A DNA stretch of 16,893 nt from JABFRJ01 sp964389095 (GTDB lineage: Bacteria; Pseudomonadota; Alphaproteobacteria; Rhizobiales; Hyphomicrobiaceae): positions 1 to 16,893 of the forward strand of contig CAYMEB010000095.1 in assembly GCA_964389095.1 (NCBI GenBank), given 5' to 3'. Positions 7,117-15,167 of this stretch are shown here, in pieces (the stretch's first letter is position 1; every line of letters starts with the position of its first letter). The translations under genes were made by a program, and so were the position numbers. Below the pieces are notes generated by a model that saw nothing but the letters and a program-made list of their open reading frames with translations, was not told where the DNA came from and did no database searches.

Positions 7117-8076
7117 ATGTCGAAGAAGCCCGCGTTCGCTTCAACCGGCGATACCGCTGCCAAGAAGATTACATTCGGCAAGCTCGGAGAGGGTCTCTAC
7201 GCCTACACGGCGGAAGGCGACCCCAACACCGGGATCATCGTCGGGGATGATGCCTGCATGGTCGTCGATACGCAGGCGACGCCGGCGATGGCCGCAGATG
7301 TGATCGCGCGCGTACGTGCCGTGACAGACAAGCCGATCAAGTACGTCTTGCTCTCGCATTATCACGCTGTCCGCGTGTTCGGCGCCTCGGCGTACAAGGC
7401 CTCCGAGATCATCGCCAGCGAGGCGACCCGGAAACTCATCGTGGAGCGCGGCGAGCAGGACAAAGCGTCGGAGATCGGCCGGTTTCCGAGGCTGTTCCAG
7501 GGGGCGGACACGATCCCGGCGGGCCTGACATGGCCGACGCTGACTTTCGATACATGCATGACGCTCTGGCTGGGCCGACGCCGCGTCGAGATCGTTCATC
7601 TGGGTCGCGGACACACGTCCGGCGACACGATCGCCTGGGTGCCCGACTCCGGGGTGATGTTCTCCGGCGATCTCGTCGAGTACAAATCCGCCTGCTACTG
7701 CGGCGATGCCCACTTCCGGGACTGGCCCGGAACGCTCGATCGCGTGGCGGCTTACCGGCCGAAAGCGCTCGTGCCCGGGCGCGGCGATGCTCTCGTCGGC
7801 GACCGTATGGTGGCGGACGCGATTCAGGGGACGCGCGATTTTCTCGCTGCGACATATGAGACGGCGGCGACCGCGGTTGCACAGGGGCGCACGCTCAAGG
7901 AGACGTTCTCCGCTGTCCGCAAAGCGATGGACGGCCCCTTCGGCTCTTACGCCATTTACGAGCACTGCCTGCCGTTCAACGTGTCCCGTGCCTATGACGA
8001 GGCACGCGGCATCGACAATCCGGTGGTTTGGACCGACATGCGCGACCGCGAAATGTGGGCCGCTCTGCAGGGATAG
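7117..8076 (+). CDS. Metallo-beta-lactamase-fold hydrolase with altered metal site
   Basis: This 319-residue protein has the order of an MBL-fold hydrolase: VVDTQA strand at 49-54, the metal motif at 80-86, HLGRGHTSGD at 161-170 and FSGD at 182-185. The metal motif is H81-Y-H83-A-V85-R86 instead of HxHxDH, so the Asp and third His are replaced. The usual PGH near the end is PGR (R222), so the last His of site 2 is lost as well. Site 1 ligands (H81, H83, H166) and the bridging Asp (D185) remain. A one-metal enzyme or a non-hydrolytic role follows. GGAG lies about eight bases before the ATG at 7117. It sits mid-operon between two small membrane proteins, ahead of the FAD hydroxylase. The substrate is unknown; a lactonase or thioesterase is possible from the family. 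Confidence 0.87.
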   Translation: MSKKPAFASTGDTAAKKITFGKLGEGLYAYTAEGDPNTGIIVGDDACMVVDTQATPAMAADVIARVRAVTDKPIKYVLLSHYHAVRVFGASAYKASEIIASEATRKLIVERGEQDKASEIGRFPRLFQGADTIPAGLTWPTLTFDTCMTLWLGRRRVEIVHLGRGHTSGDTIAWVPDSGVMFSGDLVEYKSACYCGDAHFRDWPGTLDRVAAYRPKALVPGRGDALVGDRMVADAIQGTRDFLAATYETAATAVAQGRTLKETFSAVRKAMDGPFGSYAIYEHCLPFNVSRAYDEARGIDNPVVWTDMRDREMWAALQG

Positions 8077-8086
8077 GCGCCAAGCG

Positions 8087-8410
8087 ATGATCTCTTTCGG
8101 CCTGCTTGTGATCTTCCTGTGGTGCGGTCTCGTCTACAGTCGGGCGAGCAAGGAGATGGTGCGCCTCGACAAACTGCGACTGGAGCGCGAGCCGCCCGAT
8201 GCGCCCAAGGCCATTCTCGGCGCGGCCACCGAGTTCATGCGCAAGATGGGGCTGCCGATGGCGCCGGGTGGCGACGAATTGAAAGCCTTCTGCGCCCGGA
8301 ACGGACTTTCCCGGGAGTACGACCGCGCCAACAATCGATTGCTGGGCTCTATTGTCGTTGCGGTCACATGTGTGGTGGCGATCCTCTGGCTTGGAGGAAA
8401 GCAGCCGTGA
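8087..8410 (+). CDS. Small membrane protein with helices at both ends, unknown function
   Basis: A 107-residue protein with one hydrophobic helix at about 2-18, a charged middle (about 20-82, rich in Arg, Lys and Glu) and a second helix at about 85-102. No known family is recognised. It starts ten bases after the MBL-fold gene, and its TGA overlaps the GTG of the FAD hydroxylase gene, so it is firmly embedded in the operon. The two-helix hairpin with a cytoplasmic or periplasmic charged loop could tether an operon product to the membrane; nothing in the sequence proves this. Confidence 0.72.
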   Translation: MISFGLLVIFLWCGLVYSRASKEMVRLDKLRLEREPPDAPKAILGAATEFMRKMGLPMAPGGDELKAFCARNGLSREYDRANNRLLGSIVVAVTCVVAILWLGGKQP

Positions 8411-10020
8411 ACGAGCCTTACAGCAAGCCACACCTTCAGTTCTCCTACACCCGCCACCGCGACCAGAGCCTGCCGACTCCGGCGCGCCACAAGGTCGTGA
8501 TCGTGGGAGCGGGACCGGTGGGGCTCGCCTTGGCGATCGGCCTTGCTCAGCTCGGTGTGCCTTGCATCGTGCTGGACGACAATGACCGCATCGGCGACGG
8601 CTCGCGAGCGATCTGCTTTTCGAAGAAGACGCTGGAGATCTTCGACCGGCTCGGCGTTGCCGACGAACCATTGCGCAAGGGTGTGCAGTGGCAGGTCGGC
8701 AAGGTCTTTCGCGGGAACGAGCAGATCTATCGCTTCGATCTGCTGCCCGAGAGCGGACACAAGATGCCGGCCTTCATCAATCTGCAGCAATATTACGCCG
8801 AGGAGTACCTTATCGCGCGTGCGAACCAGATCGGGACCGTCGACGTGCGCTGGCGCAATAAGGTGGTCGCCGTCTCTCAGGGTGCAGGCAGCGTTCGGTT
8901 GGCAATCGAAACCCCCGATGGACCCTATGCCGTCGACGCCGATTGGGTGATCGCCTGCGACGGTGCGCGTTCACCGGTGAGGGGCATGCTCGGCCTCGAG
9001 TTCAAGGGAGAGGTCTTCGACGAGCAGTTTCTGATCGCTGACGTGAAGATGTCTGCGGCGTTTCCGACCGAGCGCTGGTTCTGGTTCGAGCCGCCGTTTC
9101 ACAGCGGGCAGTCCGCACTCCTGCACAAGCAACCCGATGACGTCTGGCGGATCGATCTGCAGCTTTCCCCGGATGCCGACGCCGAGAAGGAGCGTCAGCC
9201 GCAGGTGGTACGGCCCCGCATCGAGCGCATGCTCGGGCATTCCGATTTCGAACTGGAATGGGTCTCGGTCTATCGCTTCCAGTGCCGCCGGATCGACCGT
9301 TTCGTCCATGGCCGCGTGATCTTCGCAGGCGACAGTGCGCATCAGGTCTCTCCCTTCGGCGCGCGCGGCGCGAACTCGGGTCTGCAGGACGCGGAAAACC
9401 TCGCCTGGAAACTCGCGCTGGTCGTAAAGGGCGGCGCGCCAGCCCGACTGCTCGAGACCTACGACAGCGAGCGGACCGCGGCTGCGGACGAGAACATCGC
9501 ACACTCGACGCGCTCCACGGACTTCATTGCGCCACACGGGCCGGCCGAAAGGATCCTGCGCGACGCCGCCCTGGATCTCGCCCGGTCCACGGAGTTCGCC
9601 AAACGGATGGTCAATCCGGGTCGCCTCTCGACGGCCACACCGTATCGCGACAGCATACTGTCGACGGCAGACGATGCGACATGGGCGGCTGGGCCGCCCC
9701 CGGGCGCCCCGATGATCGATGCGCCGATAGTCGATGCAGCGGGCCGCCGCGGTTACCTGTGCGAGACCCTGGGCCCAGACTTCACCGTGCTGGTGCACAC
9801 GCCCGCGAGCGATATTCCCGCAGGCGACGAGGTGCGGATCGTGGCGATCGGCGAAGGAGGAAACTATCGCGATGTCGAAGGCCTGATTGTCGCGCGCTAC
9901 GGTCTCTCGCCGGGGGCCGCCTATCTCTTGCGCCCGGATTGCCACGTTGCGGCACGCTTTCGCGTATTGAAGCCGTCAGCGTTGCGTTGGGCGCTCGATC
10001 GCGCGAAAGGGCTCCCATGA
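8407..10020 (+). CDS. FAD-dependent aromatic ring hydroxylase (class A flavoprotein monooxygenase)
   Basis: A 537-residue enzyme of the p-hydroxybenzoate hydroxylase/MhpA/PheA group. The FAD-binding G34-x-G36-xx-G39 follows a 30-residue lead. D185-G186 lies in ACDGARSPVR, and the second FAD motif is at G308-D309 in FAGDSAHQVSPFGARGANSG. The C-terminal part (from about 430) looks like the thioredoxin-like domain of this group and ends in the typical YLLRPDCHVAARF. Family members use NAD(P)H and oxygen to hydroxylate phenolic rings; the substrate here is unknown. The GTG start at 8407 overlaps the previous stop by four bases and has GGAGG upstream. The downstream DUF2783 gene overlaps it by four bases, a pairing often seen for such hydroxylases. 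No ring-cleavage dioxygenase is nearby. Confidence 0.9.
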   Translation: MNEPYSKPHLQFSYTRHRDQSLPTPARHKVVIVGAGPVGLALAIGLAQLGVPCIVLDDNDRIGDGSRAICFSKKTLEIFDRLGVADEPLRKGVQWQVGKVFRGNEQIYRFDLLPESGHKMPAFINLQQYYAEEYLIARANQIGTVDVRWRNKVVAVSQGAGSVRLAIETPDGPYAVDADWVIACDGARSPVRGMLGLEFKGEVFDEQFLIADVKMSAAFPTERWFWFEPPFHSGQSALLHKQPDDVWRIDLQLSPDADAEKERQPQVVRPRIERMLGHSDFELEWVSVYRFQCRRIDRFVHGRVIFAGDSAHQVSPFGARGANSGLQDAENLAWKLALVVKGGAPARLLETYDSERTAAADENIAHSTRSTDFIAPHGPAERILRDAALDLARSTEFAKRMVNPGRLSTATPYRDSILSTADDATWAAGPPPGAPMIDAPIVDAAGRRGYLCETLGPDFTVLVHTPASDIPAGDEVRIVAIGEGGNYRDVEGLIVARYGLSPGAAYLLRPDCHVAARFRVLKPSALRWALDRAKGLP

Positions 10021-10223
10021 ACAAGCTCGACACCCGATCCCGTTTTCCCGATCCAGATGCCGCGTTCCGCCTGCTGGTCGAGGCGCGTCGCGGTCTCGAT
10101 CGTGACGCAGCGGCGGCCCTCGACGCGAAGCTCGTCCTGCTGCTCGCCAATCATATCGGCGACATCGAGGTGCTCCGGGAGGCGATTGATCTGGCGCGTG
10201 CTGGTGCGGGCGGGAACACTTGA
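10017..10223 (+). CDS. DUF2783 domain protein
   Basis: A 68-residue soluble protein matching my recollection of DUF2783: an RFPDPDAAFRLLVEAHRGL-like start (here EARRGL), a central AALDAKLVLLLANHIGD and a final short helix (LREAIDLARA). The ATGA overlap with the FAD hydroxylase couples its translation and ends the operon. The family has no assigned activity; its regular partnership with flavin hydroxylases and its small helical form make a hydroxylase accessory or stability factor plausible, by context only. The 33 bases between it and the convergent rlmB show no clear terminator hairpin. Confidence 0.82.
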   Translation: MNKLDTRSRFPDPDAAFRLLVEARRGLDRDAAAALDAKLVLLLANHIGDIEVLREAIDLARAGAGGNT

Positions 10224-10256
10224 ATTCCCACACTCACCGATAAGCCAACGGCCGAG

Positions 10257-11153
10257 TCAGCGCGTGGCTCGGGTCCGAGCGGCTCGGTGCGCGGTATGCA
10301 GGGCGACGGCTGCTGCGTTCGAGACGTTGAGCGAGGCGAGCGACGCTGCGGTGTCGATCCGCGCCAGCCGATCGCAGGTCTGCCGGGTGAGTTGACGCAA
10401 CCCCTTGCCTTCCGCCCCGAGAACCAGAGCGGGAGCCATCGGCCAGGCGCAGTCTTCGAGCGTGGTTTCGGCCTCCCCGTCGAGTCCGATGACGGTGACA
10501 CCAGCCTCCTGCAATTCGGCGAGTGCCCGTGACAGGTTCTGCACCCGGCATACAGGCACCAGTTCGAGGGCCCCCGATGCGGCTTTCGCGAGGACACCGG
10601 CGAGTTGAGGGGAGTGGCGGCGTGTCATGACCAAGCCGCTCGCCCCGAAAACCGCAGCAGATCTGAGGATCGCACCGACATTGTGCGGATCGGTGATCTG
10701 GTCCAGCACCACGAGGGGGTGGGCCACCTCGGTCTTGGCCGCAAGCTCGCTCAACTCTGGCTCGGGCAACTCGTCGACGTCGATGGCGACGCCCTGATGG
10801 ACCGTGTCCGGCCCCAGCAGCTTGTCGAGGTCTCGCGGCGTGACCTTCTCGATCGACGTGGTCTTGCCGCCGATCAGCTCACGCAGCTTGTTTTCGGCAT
10901 TTTCCGTGGCGCGCACATGGTGCACGACGCGGACCGGGTTCGCCAGCGCCGCCTCCACCGCATGCAACCCGAACAGGCGGATTTGTCCTTCGGGCAGTCC
11001 TGATTCCCATGCAGCCCCCGCCGCCGGGTCTGCGTCCCGATCTTGCGACGGCGCGAAGGCCGGCCGCTGACGCGTCCAGCCTCCGCCGCCCGTTCTGAAC
11101 GGAGGCCGCTTCTGCCACGCAGATCCGCGAGATTTGCCCTGCCCCTTCGCCAT
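10257..11153 (-). CDS. rlmB: 23S rRNA (guanosine-2'-O-)-methyltransferase RlmB (TrmH/SpoU family)
   Basis: A 298-residue SPOUT methyltransferase. A basic, glycine-rich lead of about 50 residues is followed by a substrate-binding domain (IRLFGLHAVEAAL at about 58-70, through about 130). The trefoil-knot SpoU domain carries motif 1 LDQITDPHNVGAILRSA (N158, R164), motif 2 LVLGAEGKGLR (E248) and motif 3 SLNVSNAAAVAL (S278, N279). RlmB methylates the ribose of G2251 in the 23S P-loop with S-adenosylmethionine. It is a housekeeping gene unrelated to the catabolic operon that converges on it. The ATG at 11153 lacks a strong ribosome site. A close TrmH-family paralogue cannot be excluded, but the N-terminal FGLHAVEAAL domain favours RlmB. 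Confidence 0.9.
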   Translation of the reverse strand: MAKGQGKSRGSAWQKRPPFRTGGGGWTRQRPAFAPSQDRDADPAAGAAWESGLPEGQIRLFGLHAVEAALANPVRVVHHVRATENAENKLRELIGGKTTSIEKVTPRDLDKLLGPDTVHQGVAIDVDELPEPELSELAAKTEVAHPLVVLDQITDPHNVGAILRSAAVFGASGLVMTRRHSPQLAGVLAKAASGALELVPVCRVQNLSRALAELQEAGVTVIGLDGEAETTLEDCAWPMAPALVLGAEGKGLRQLTRQTCDRLARIDTAASLASLNVSNAAAVALHTAHRAARTRATR

Positions 11154-11228
11154 GGCCGGATGTGATGGGGGCGAACGTTGGCTGTCAAGCGTGAGCCCGC
11201 CAATTCGGCTCGGCCCTACGTCGGAAGA

Positions 11229-11256
11229 TGGACACGCCTTATTTTCCAGCTAGCAT
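11229..11256 (+). promoter_or_regulatory. Candidate sigma-70-type promoter for the membrane protein gene
   Basis: TGGACA (11229-11234, five of six matches to TTGACA) and TAGCAT (11251-11256, four of six to TATAAT) are separated by 16 bases. They lie 45 bases before the ATG at 11301, in the divergent gap to rlmB. The local AT content is higher than its surroundings. This is a pattern match only. Confidence 0.4.
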
Positions 11257-11300
11257 CGGGTGTCCAGTTCCGTTCGATTACAACAAGCGAGGCTCTACCG

Positions 11301-12095
11301 ATGTCGAACCCCGCGCCATCTCCCGCGCCTGCCAAGGCGCCTTTGCCAGACAAGCCCGCCGATACGAGCATCACGCTCATTCGCCACTACGATCTTCTCT
11401 ACTGGTGGGTGGTGTGGCTCTACGCGGCCGTCGCCTGGGTCATTTCCGGCGCCGGTCCATTCGGTTGGGGCATCCGCGTCCATATGGTCGAACTGGTCGA
11501 CGGAAAGCTGCCGCAGTCCGTCGTCGACGGCACGTCGAAGGCCCTCAACTTCCACCCCGATCCGCTGCTCGGGATCGGGTTCATCGCGACGTTCCTGTTC
11601 GTTGCGATTTTCACGGCCGTGCGTGCCCGAGGGGTGTTGTCGGCCGTGCTGGTGTTCGCCTTCCTCGCCGCAGGGGCGGCCATCTACTTCCTCGGCCTGT
11701 CGCGCGTGCTGCTGGAAGCCTTCCCGCGACTGAGGATACACATGAACCAGGGCTTTTATGGCGCCGTGTTCTCGGTACTGTTCCCGATCTGGGTCCTGAC
11801 GACGTTTTTCTTCAATCGCTTTCACTATTACTCGTTCGCTCACGGCAAGCAGATCGGCGACGTGCGCCGCCTGGGCGGCGGCACGCGGAGTTTCAATGCG
11901 CACAACGTGGCCGTTCACAAGCTTCCCGACGACATCTTCGTCCACCGGGTGCTCGGGCTGCGCTGGCTCGGGTTCGGCACCGGGGATATCGAAGTAACGT
12001 TCACCGAGCCTGGCTCGGGAACCCAGAAGTGGACCATCCACAACGTCTGGAGCGCGGATAAGCGTGTCAGGGAAATCGAGGAACGGATCAGGTAG
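11301..12095 (+). CDS. Multi-pass membrane protein with C-terminal PH-like domain, unknown function
   Basis: A 264-residue protein: a Pro/Ala-rich cytosolic lead, four predicted membrane helices at about 31-54, 88-108, 112-133 and 150-173, and a soluble C-terminal domain. The tail contains SFNAHNVAVHKLPDDIFVHR, LRWLGFGTGDIEVTF and KRVREIEERIR. This recalls the bacterial PH-like domain of membrane proteins, where a strand-rich region with a GTGD turn is followed by an amphipathic helix. The family assignment is tentative. The ATG at 11301 has GAGG upstream; a longer frame from 11178 has no resemblance to a protein. The gene is single, divergent from rlmB and convergent with the TRAP operon, from which a strong hairpin separates it. 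Confidence 0.8.
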   Translation: MSNPAPSPAPAKAPLPDKPADTSITLIRHYDLLYWWVVWLYAAVAWVISGAGPFGWGIRVHMVELVDGKLPQSVVDGTSKALNFHPDPLLGIGFIATFLFVAIFTAVRARGVLSAVLVFAFLAAGAAIYFLGLSRVLLEAFPRLRIHMNQGFYGAVFSVLFPIWVLTTFFFNRFHYYSFAHGKQIGDVRRLGGGTRSFNAHNVAVHKLPDDIFVHRVLGLRWLGFGTGDIEVTFTEPGSGTQKWTIHNVWSADKRVREIEERIR

Positions 12096-12132
12096 CGGGC
12101 GCAGACTTGAGATCAGACGGCAAGAATGACAA

Positions 12133-12171
12133 CGGCGCGCCGCGGGAGCCCCCGGCGCGCCGCTCAGTTTT
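12133..12171. terminator. Strong hairpin terminator between convergent genes
   Basis: Two 14-base arms (12133-12146 and 12149-12162), each containing GGCGCGCC, are complementary at 13 of 14 positions and fold with a tiny GGAGCC-type turn. On the plus strand TTTT follows at 12168-12171. It lies 37 bases after the membrane protein gene and 25 bases beyond the DctP stop on the other strand, so it can end transcription from both sides. The minus-side T-run is poor. Confidence 0.75.
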
Positions 12172-12186
12172 AGAGGTGCAGGCGAA

Positions 12187-13164
12187 CTACTTCTTGAAGG
12201 CGTCGATCACCGCCTGGCCATCCGCGCCGGCCTTCTTGAGCCAGCCCGACGTCAGATCCTCGCCGAACTTCTTCAGGCCGGCCGCGAACTCTGCCGATGG
12301 CGGTTGGACTTTCATGCCTTTCGCCTTCAGTTCCTGAATGTACCAGGTGGCCTTCTCCTCGGCGATCTTCCAGCCGCGGTCCTCAGAGGCTTTTGCGGCC
12401 CTCGAAAGCGCCTCCTGCTGGTCTTTGGGAAGCGCGTCGAATGCGGCCTTGTTCACGAAGGTGATGTTCTTCGGGATCCACGCCTGGGTGTCATACCAGT
12501 GCGTCAAGCTCTCCCAGACCTTGCTGTCGTAACCGGTCGATCCGGAGGAGATGAAGCTGTCGACCACGCCGGTCGCGAGAGCCTGGGGCAGTTCGGCGGC
12601 CTGGATGGTCACCGGCTGGGCGCCCGCGAGTTCGGCGATGCGAGAGGTACCCGCATTGTACGAGCGGAACTTGAGGCCCTTCATGTCGGCGACCGAATTG
12701 AGGTCCTTCTTGGCGTAGATGCCCTGCGGTCCCCACGGAACTGCCATCAGCACCATGAGACCCTGGGAGGCGAGTTTCTTCTCGGTCGCCGCCTTGGAGA
12801 CTTCCCACAGCTTCCTGGCGTCCGCAAAACTGGTGGCGAGGAAAGGCACGACATCGATTCCGAAGATGGGGTCTTCGTTCTCGTGGATCGAGATGAGCAC
12901 TTCGCCGAGTTGGGCCTGCCCGGTCGCGACCGCGCGCTTGATCTCGGGCGCTTTGAACAGCGACGCGTTGCCGTGGACGGTGATCTTGAGCTTGCCGCCG
13001 GTCGCGGCTTCTACATCCTTTGCGAACTGGACGAGGTTCTCGGTGTGGTAGTTCGAGTTGGCGTAGGCAGCGGGCAGGTTCCACTGTGTCTGCGCCATGG
13101 CCGGGCCGGCAGCGAGCGCGGCAGCTGATAGCGCGATCGCCGAGAATGCAGTGCGGCGGTTCAT
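12187..13164 (-). CDS. dctP: TRAP transporter substrate-binding protein DctP
   Basis: A 325-residue periplasmic binding protein that captures an organic acid for the TRAP membrane pair. The signal peptide ends at AMA24-Q25; it contains an early Arg-Arg, but the motif is a poor Tat match and Sec export is more likely. The mature part shows HTENLVQFAKDVEAATGGKL, the family core ADMKGLKFRSYNAG with carboxylate-binding Arg167, and QALATGVVDSFISSG. A very strong ribosome site (AAAGGAGG) precedes the ATG at 13164, fitting the high demand for the binding protein. It follows DctM by 19 bases in the order Q, M, P. The sequence differs clearly from the TakP-like protein at 4544. The substrate is unknown. 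Confidence 0.92.
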   Translation of the reverse strand: MNRRTAFSAIALSAAALAAGPAMAQTQWNLPAAYANSNYHTENLVQFAKDVEAATGGKLKITVHGNASLFKAPEIKRAVATGQAQLGEVLISIHENEDPIFGIDVVPFLATSFADARKLWEVSKAATEKKLASQGLMVLMAVPWGPQGIYAKKDLNSVADMKGLKFRSYNAGTSRIAELAGAQPVTIQAAELPQALATGVVDSFISSGSTGYDSKVWESLTHWYDTQAWIPKNITFVNKAAFDALPKDQQEALSRAAKASEDRGWKIAEEKATWYIQELKAKGMKVQPPSAEFAAGLKKFGEDLTSGWLKKAGADGQAVIDAFKK

Positions 13165-13183
13165 CGATGGTCCTCCTTTGGAA

Positions 13184-14518
13184 CTAGCTTTTCTTGATCC
13201 CGGTTTCCGGGAAAGCCCAGTTGGGAATCACGGTCACGATTTCCGGGAACGTCGTGATGATGATAACGGCGACATTGAGCAGAATGAAGAAGGGGAATGC
13301 AGCCCGTGCAACAGTCCAGGTGTCCTTGCCGCTCATGTTCTGCAGCACGAACAGGTTGAAGCCCACCGGCGGCGTGATCTGCGCCATCTCCACGTGGATG
13401 ATGAGGTAGACCCCGAACCAGACGAGATCGAAGCCGGCTTTCTCCACCATCGGCAGCACGACGACCGCCGTGAGCACGATCATCGAGATGCCGTCGATCA
13501 GACAGCCCAGGATGATGTACATGATCGTAAGGGCCAAAACGAGCTTGTGCGGTGTCAGATTCTGCCCCTGCACCCACTCGGCCAGCGCGTTCGGAATACC
13601 CGTGTAGGCCATGGCTGCCGTGCAGTAGGCGGCCCCCGCCAGGATCAGCATGATCATGCAGGTGAGGCGGGTCGCGCTCATCACGCTTTCCGTGAACGTC
13701 GCAACCGAGAGCGTGCCGCTCCACCATGCCAGAACCAGCGCGCCGATGACGCCCCACGCGGCACATTCGGTCGCCGTCGCAAAACCGAACACCAGTGAAG
13801 AGAACACCGTTGCAATAAGCAGAAGGCAGGGAATCAGGCGACGCGACTGGCGCAGCTTCGCCGCAAACGACATGAGCGGATCGCGCGGCGGTGTTTTGCC
13901 GGGATTCAGGAGCGACCACGCCGCGATGTATCCGGAGTAGAGCGCCATCACCAGCAGCCCCGGCAGGAAGCCGCCGAGGAACACCTTGAGCACGGAGACG
14001 TTCGCAGTCACCGCATAGACGACCATCGGGATCGACGGCGGGATGAGCAGGCCGAGTGTGCCGGCGCCAGCGAGTGAACCCAGCGCCATGCGTTCGTCGT
14101 AGCCGCGCTTGGCGAGTTCGGGCAGTGCAATCTTACCGATTGTCGCGCAAGTCGCCGCCGACGATCCGGACATGGTTGCAAAGATCCCGCAGCCGACGAC
14201 ATTCACATGCAGGAGGCGGCCCGGGAGCCACTGCAACCAAGGCGAAAGACCGCGGAACATCTCTTCCGACAGTTTGGTGCGGAAGAGGATTTCGCCCATC
14301 CAAATGAAAAGCGGCAATGCGGCGATCTGCCAGCTGGCAGCCGCATCCCAGACCTTGGTGGCAAGCACGTTGCCCACCGGTACCGGCGTCGTGAGCACCA
14401 TAGCAAGGAGACCGACGAGGCCGAGGCCGATGGCGATCCAGACGCCGCTCGCCAGTATGATAGTCAGGGCAAACAGCAGAATGATCGAGAGCGTCGGGAG
14501 ATCGAGACCTGCGACCAT
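13184..14518 (-). CDS. dctM: TRAP transporter large permease subunit DctM
   Basis: A 444-residue, mostly hydrophobic protein with about 12 to 13 membrane helices, the usual size for DctM. It carries the family signature GSSAATCATIGKIALPEL, then KRGYDERMALGSLAGAGTLG and LIPPSI. This subunit forms the ion-coupled (usually sodium) transport path and elevator domain. It starts three bases after the DctQ stop on the minus strand, so the two are likely made together; the ATG at 14518 leads directly into the first helix. Length and motifs show no damage. Confidence 0.93.
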   Translation of the reverse strand: MVAGLDLPTLSIILLFALTIILASGVWIAIGLGLVGLLAMVLTTPVPVGNVLATKVWDAAASWQIAALPLFIWMGEILFRTKLSEEMFRGLSPWLQWLPGRLLHVNVVGCGIFATMSGSSAATCATIGKIALPELAKRGYDERMALGSLAGAGTLGLLIPPSIPMVVYAVTANVSVLKVFLGGFLPGLLVMALYSGYIAAWSLLNPGKTPPRDPLMSFAAKLRQSRRLIPCLLLIATVFSSLVFGFATATECAAWGVIGALVLAWWSGTLSVATFTESVMSATRLTCMIMLILAGAAYCTAAMAYTGIPNALAEWVQGQNLTPHKLVLALTIMYIILGCLIDGISMIVLTAVVVLPMVEKAGFDLVWFGVYLIIHVEMAQITPPVGFNLFVLQNMSGKDTWTVARAAFPFFILLNVAVIIITTFPEIVTVIPNWAFPETGIKKS

Positions 14519-14521
14519 GGC

Positions 14522-15067
14522 TCAAACGCCTCCGCCTTCTGCGATCCGCGCCAACAGTTCCTCGGTCGTTGCCGGTGGCGGCCGCTCGAAGCTCGGATTG
14601 TTACCCTTGAGCACGTGCACCAACTCATCCACGACCGCGACGGCGAGCAGAGTGATGCCGGCAAGAAAAGAGATTTGCGGGATCCACATCGGTACGGCCA
14701 CGACGCCATTCGACATCTCGTGCATCATCCAGGAGGTGCGAACGAAATTCCAAGCGTGATAGGCGAAGAACCCGACGAATCCGAGCGTCACCGACAGGGC
14801 GATGATTTCGAAGAACCAGCGCCGCCGATGCGGCAGCTTCTCGAGCAGCAGCCCGACGCGGATCATCTCTCCAGCCTTGAAGGTATGGGCGAGCCCGAGA
14901 AAGGCCATCGCCGCCATGGACCAAGCCGCGAAGTCGTCGCCGGAAGGAATGTTCAGACCGAACTGACGGCCGACGGACATGATCATCATTATGGCGAAGA
15001 TGACGATCAGAAAGAACCCGGCGGCATAACCAGCCGCGAGATAAAGCGCATCGAGTAGCCGGCGCAT
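14522..15067 (-). CDS. dctQ: TRAP transporter small permease subunit DctQ
   Basis: A 181-residue protein with four membrane helices at about 10-30, 47-63, 86-108 and 128-150. The typical DctQ features are a first helix leading to R-Q-F-G and a PSGDDFAAWSMAAMAFLGLAH stretch ahead of the conserved R-V (MIRVGLL). DctQ associates with DctM as the scaffold of the inner-membrane complex. I chose the ATG at 15067, preceded by a purine run (GGGGGGA), over one at 15136, whose extra 23 residues are polar and unlike the family. It opens the three-gene operon, so its upstream gap (15068-15310) must contain the promoter. Confidence 0.88.
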   Translation of the reverse strand: MRRLLDALYLAAGYAAGFFLIVIFAIMMIMSVGRQFGLNIPSGDDFAAWSMAAMAFLGLAHTFKAGEMIRVGLLLEKLPHRRRWFFEIIALSVTLGFVGFFAYHAWNFVRTSWMMHEMSNGVVAVPMWIPQISFLAGITLLAVAVVDELVHVLKGNNPSFERPPPATTEELLARIAEGGGV

Positions 15068-15167
15068 TGTCCCCCCAATTCCCTCGCTGCCCCGTCCGTC
15101 GAATGCGTGCTGCGACGGGAATGTCGAGCAAAGCATACCGGGTGATCCGGCGCAGGACCAGCGTCAC

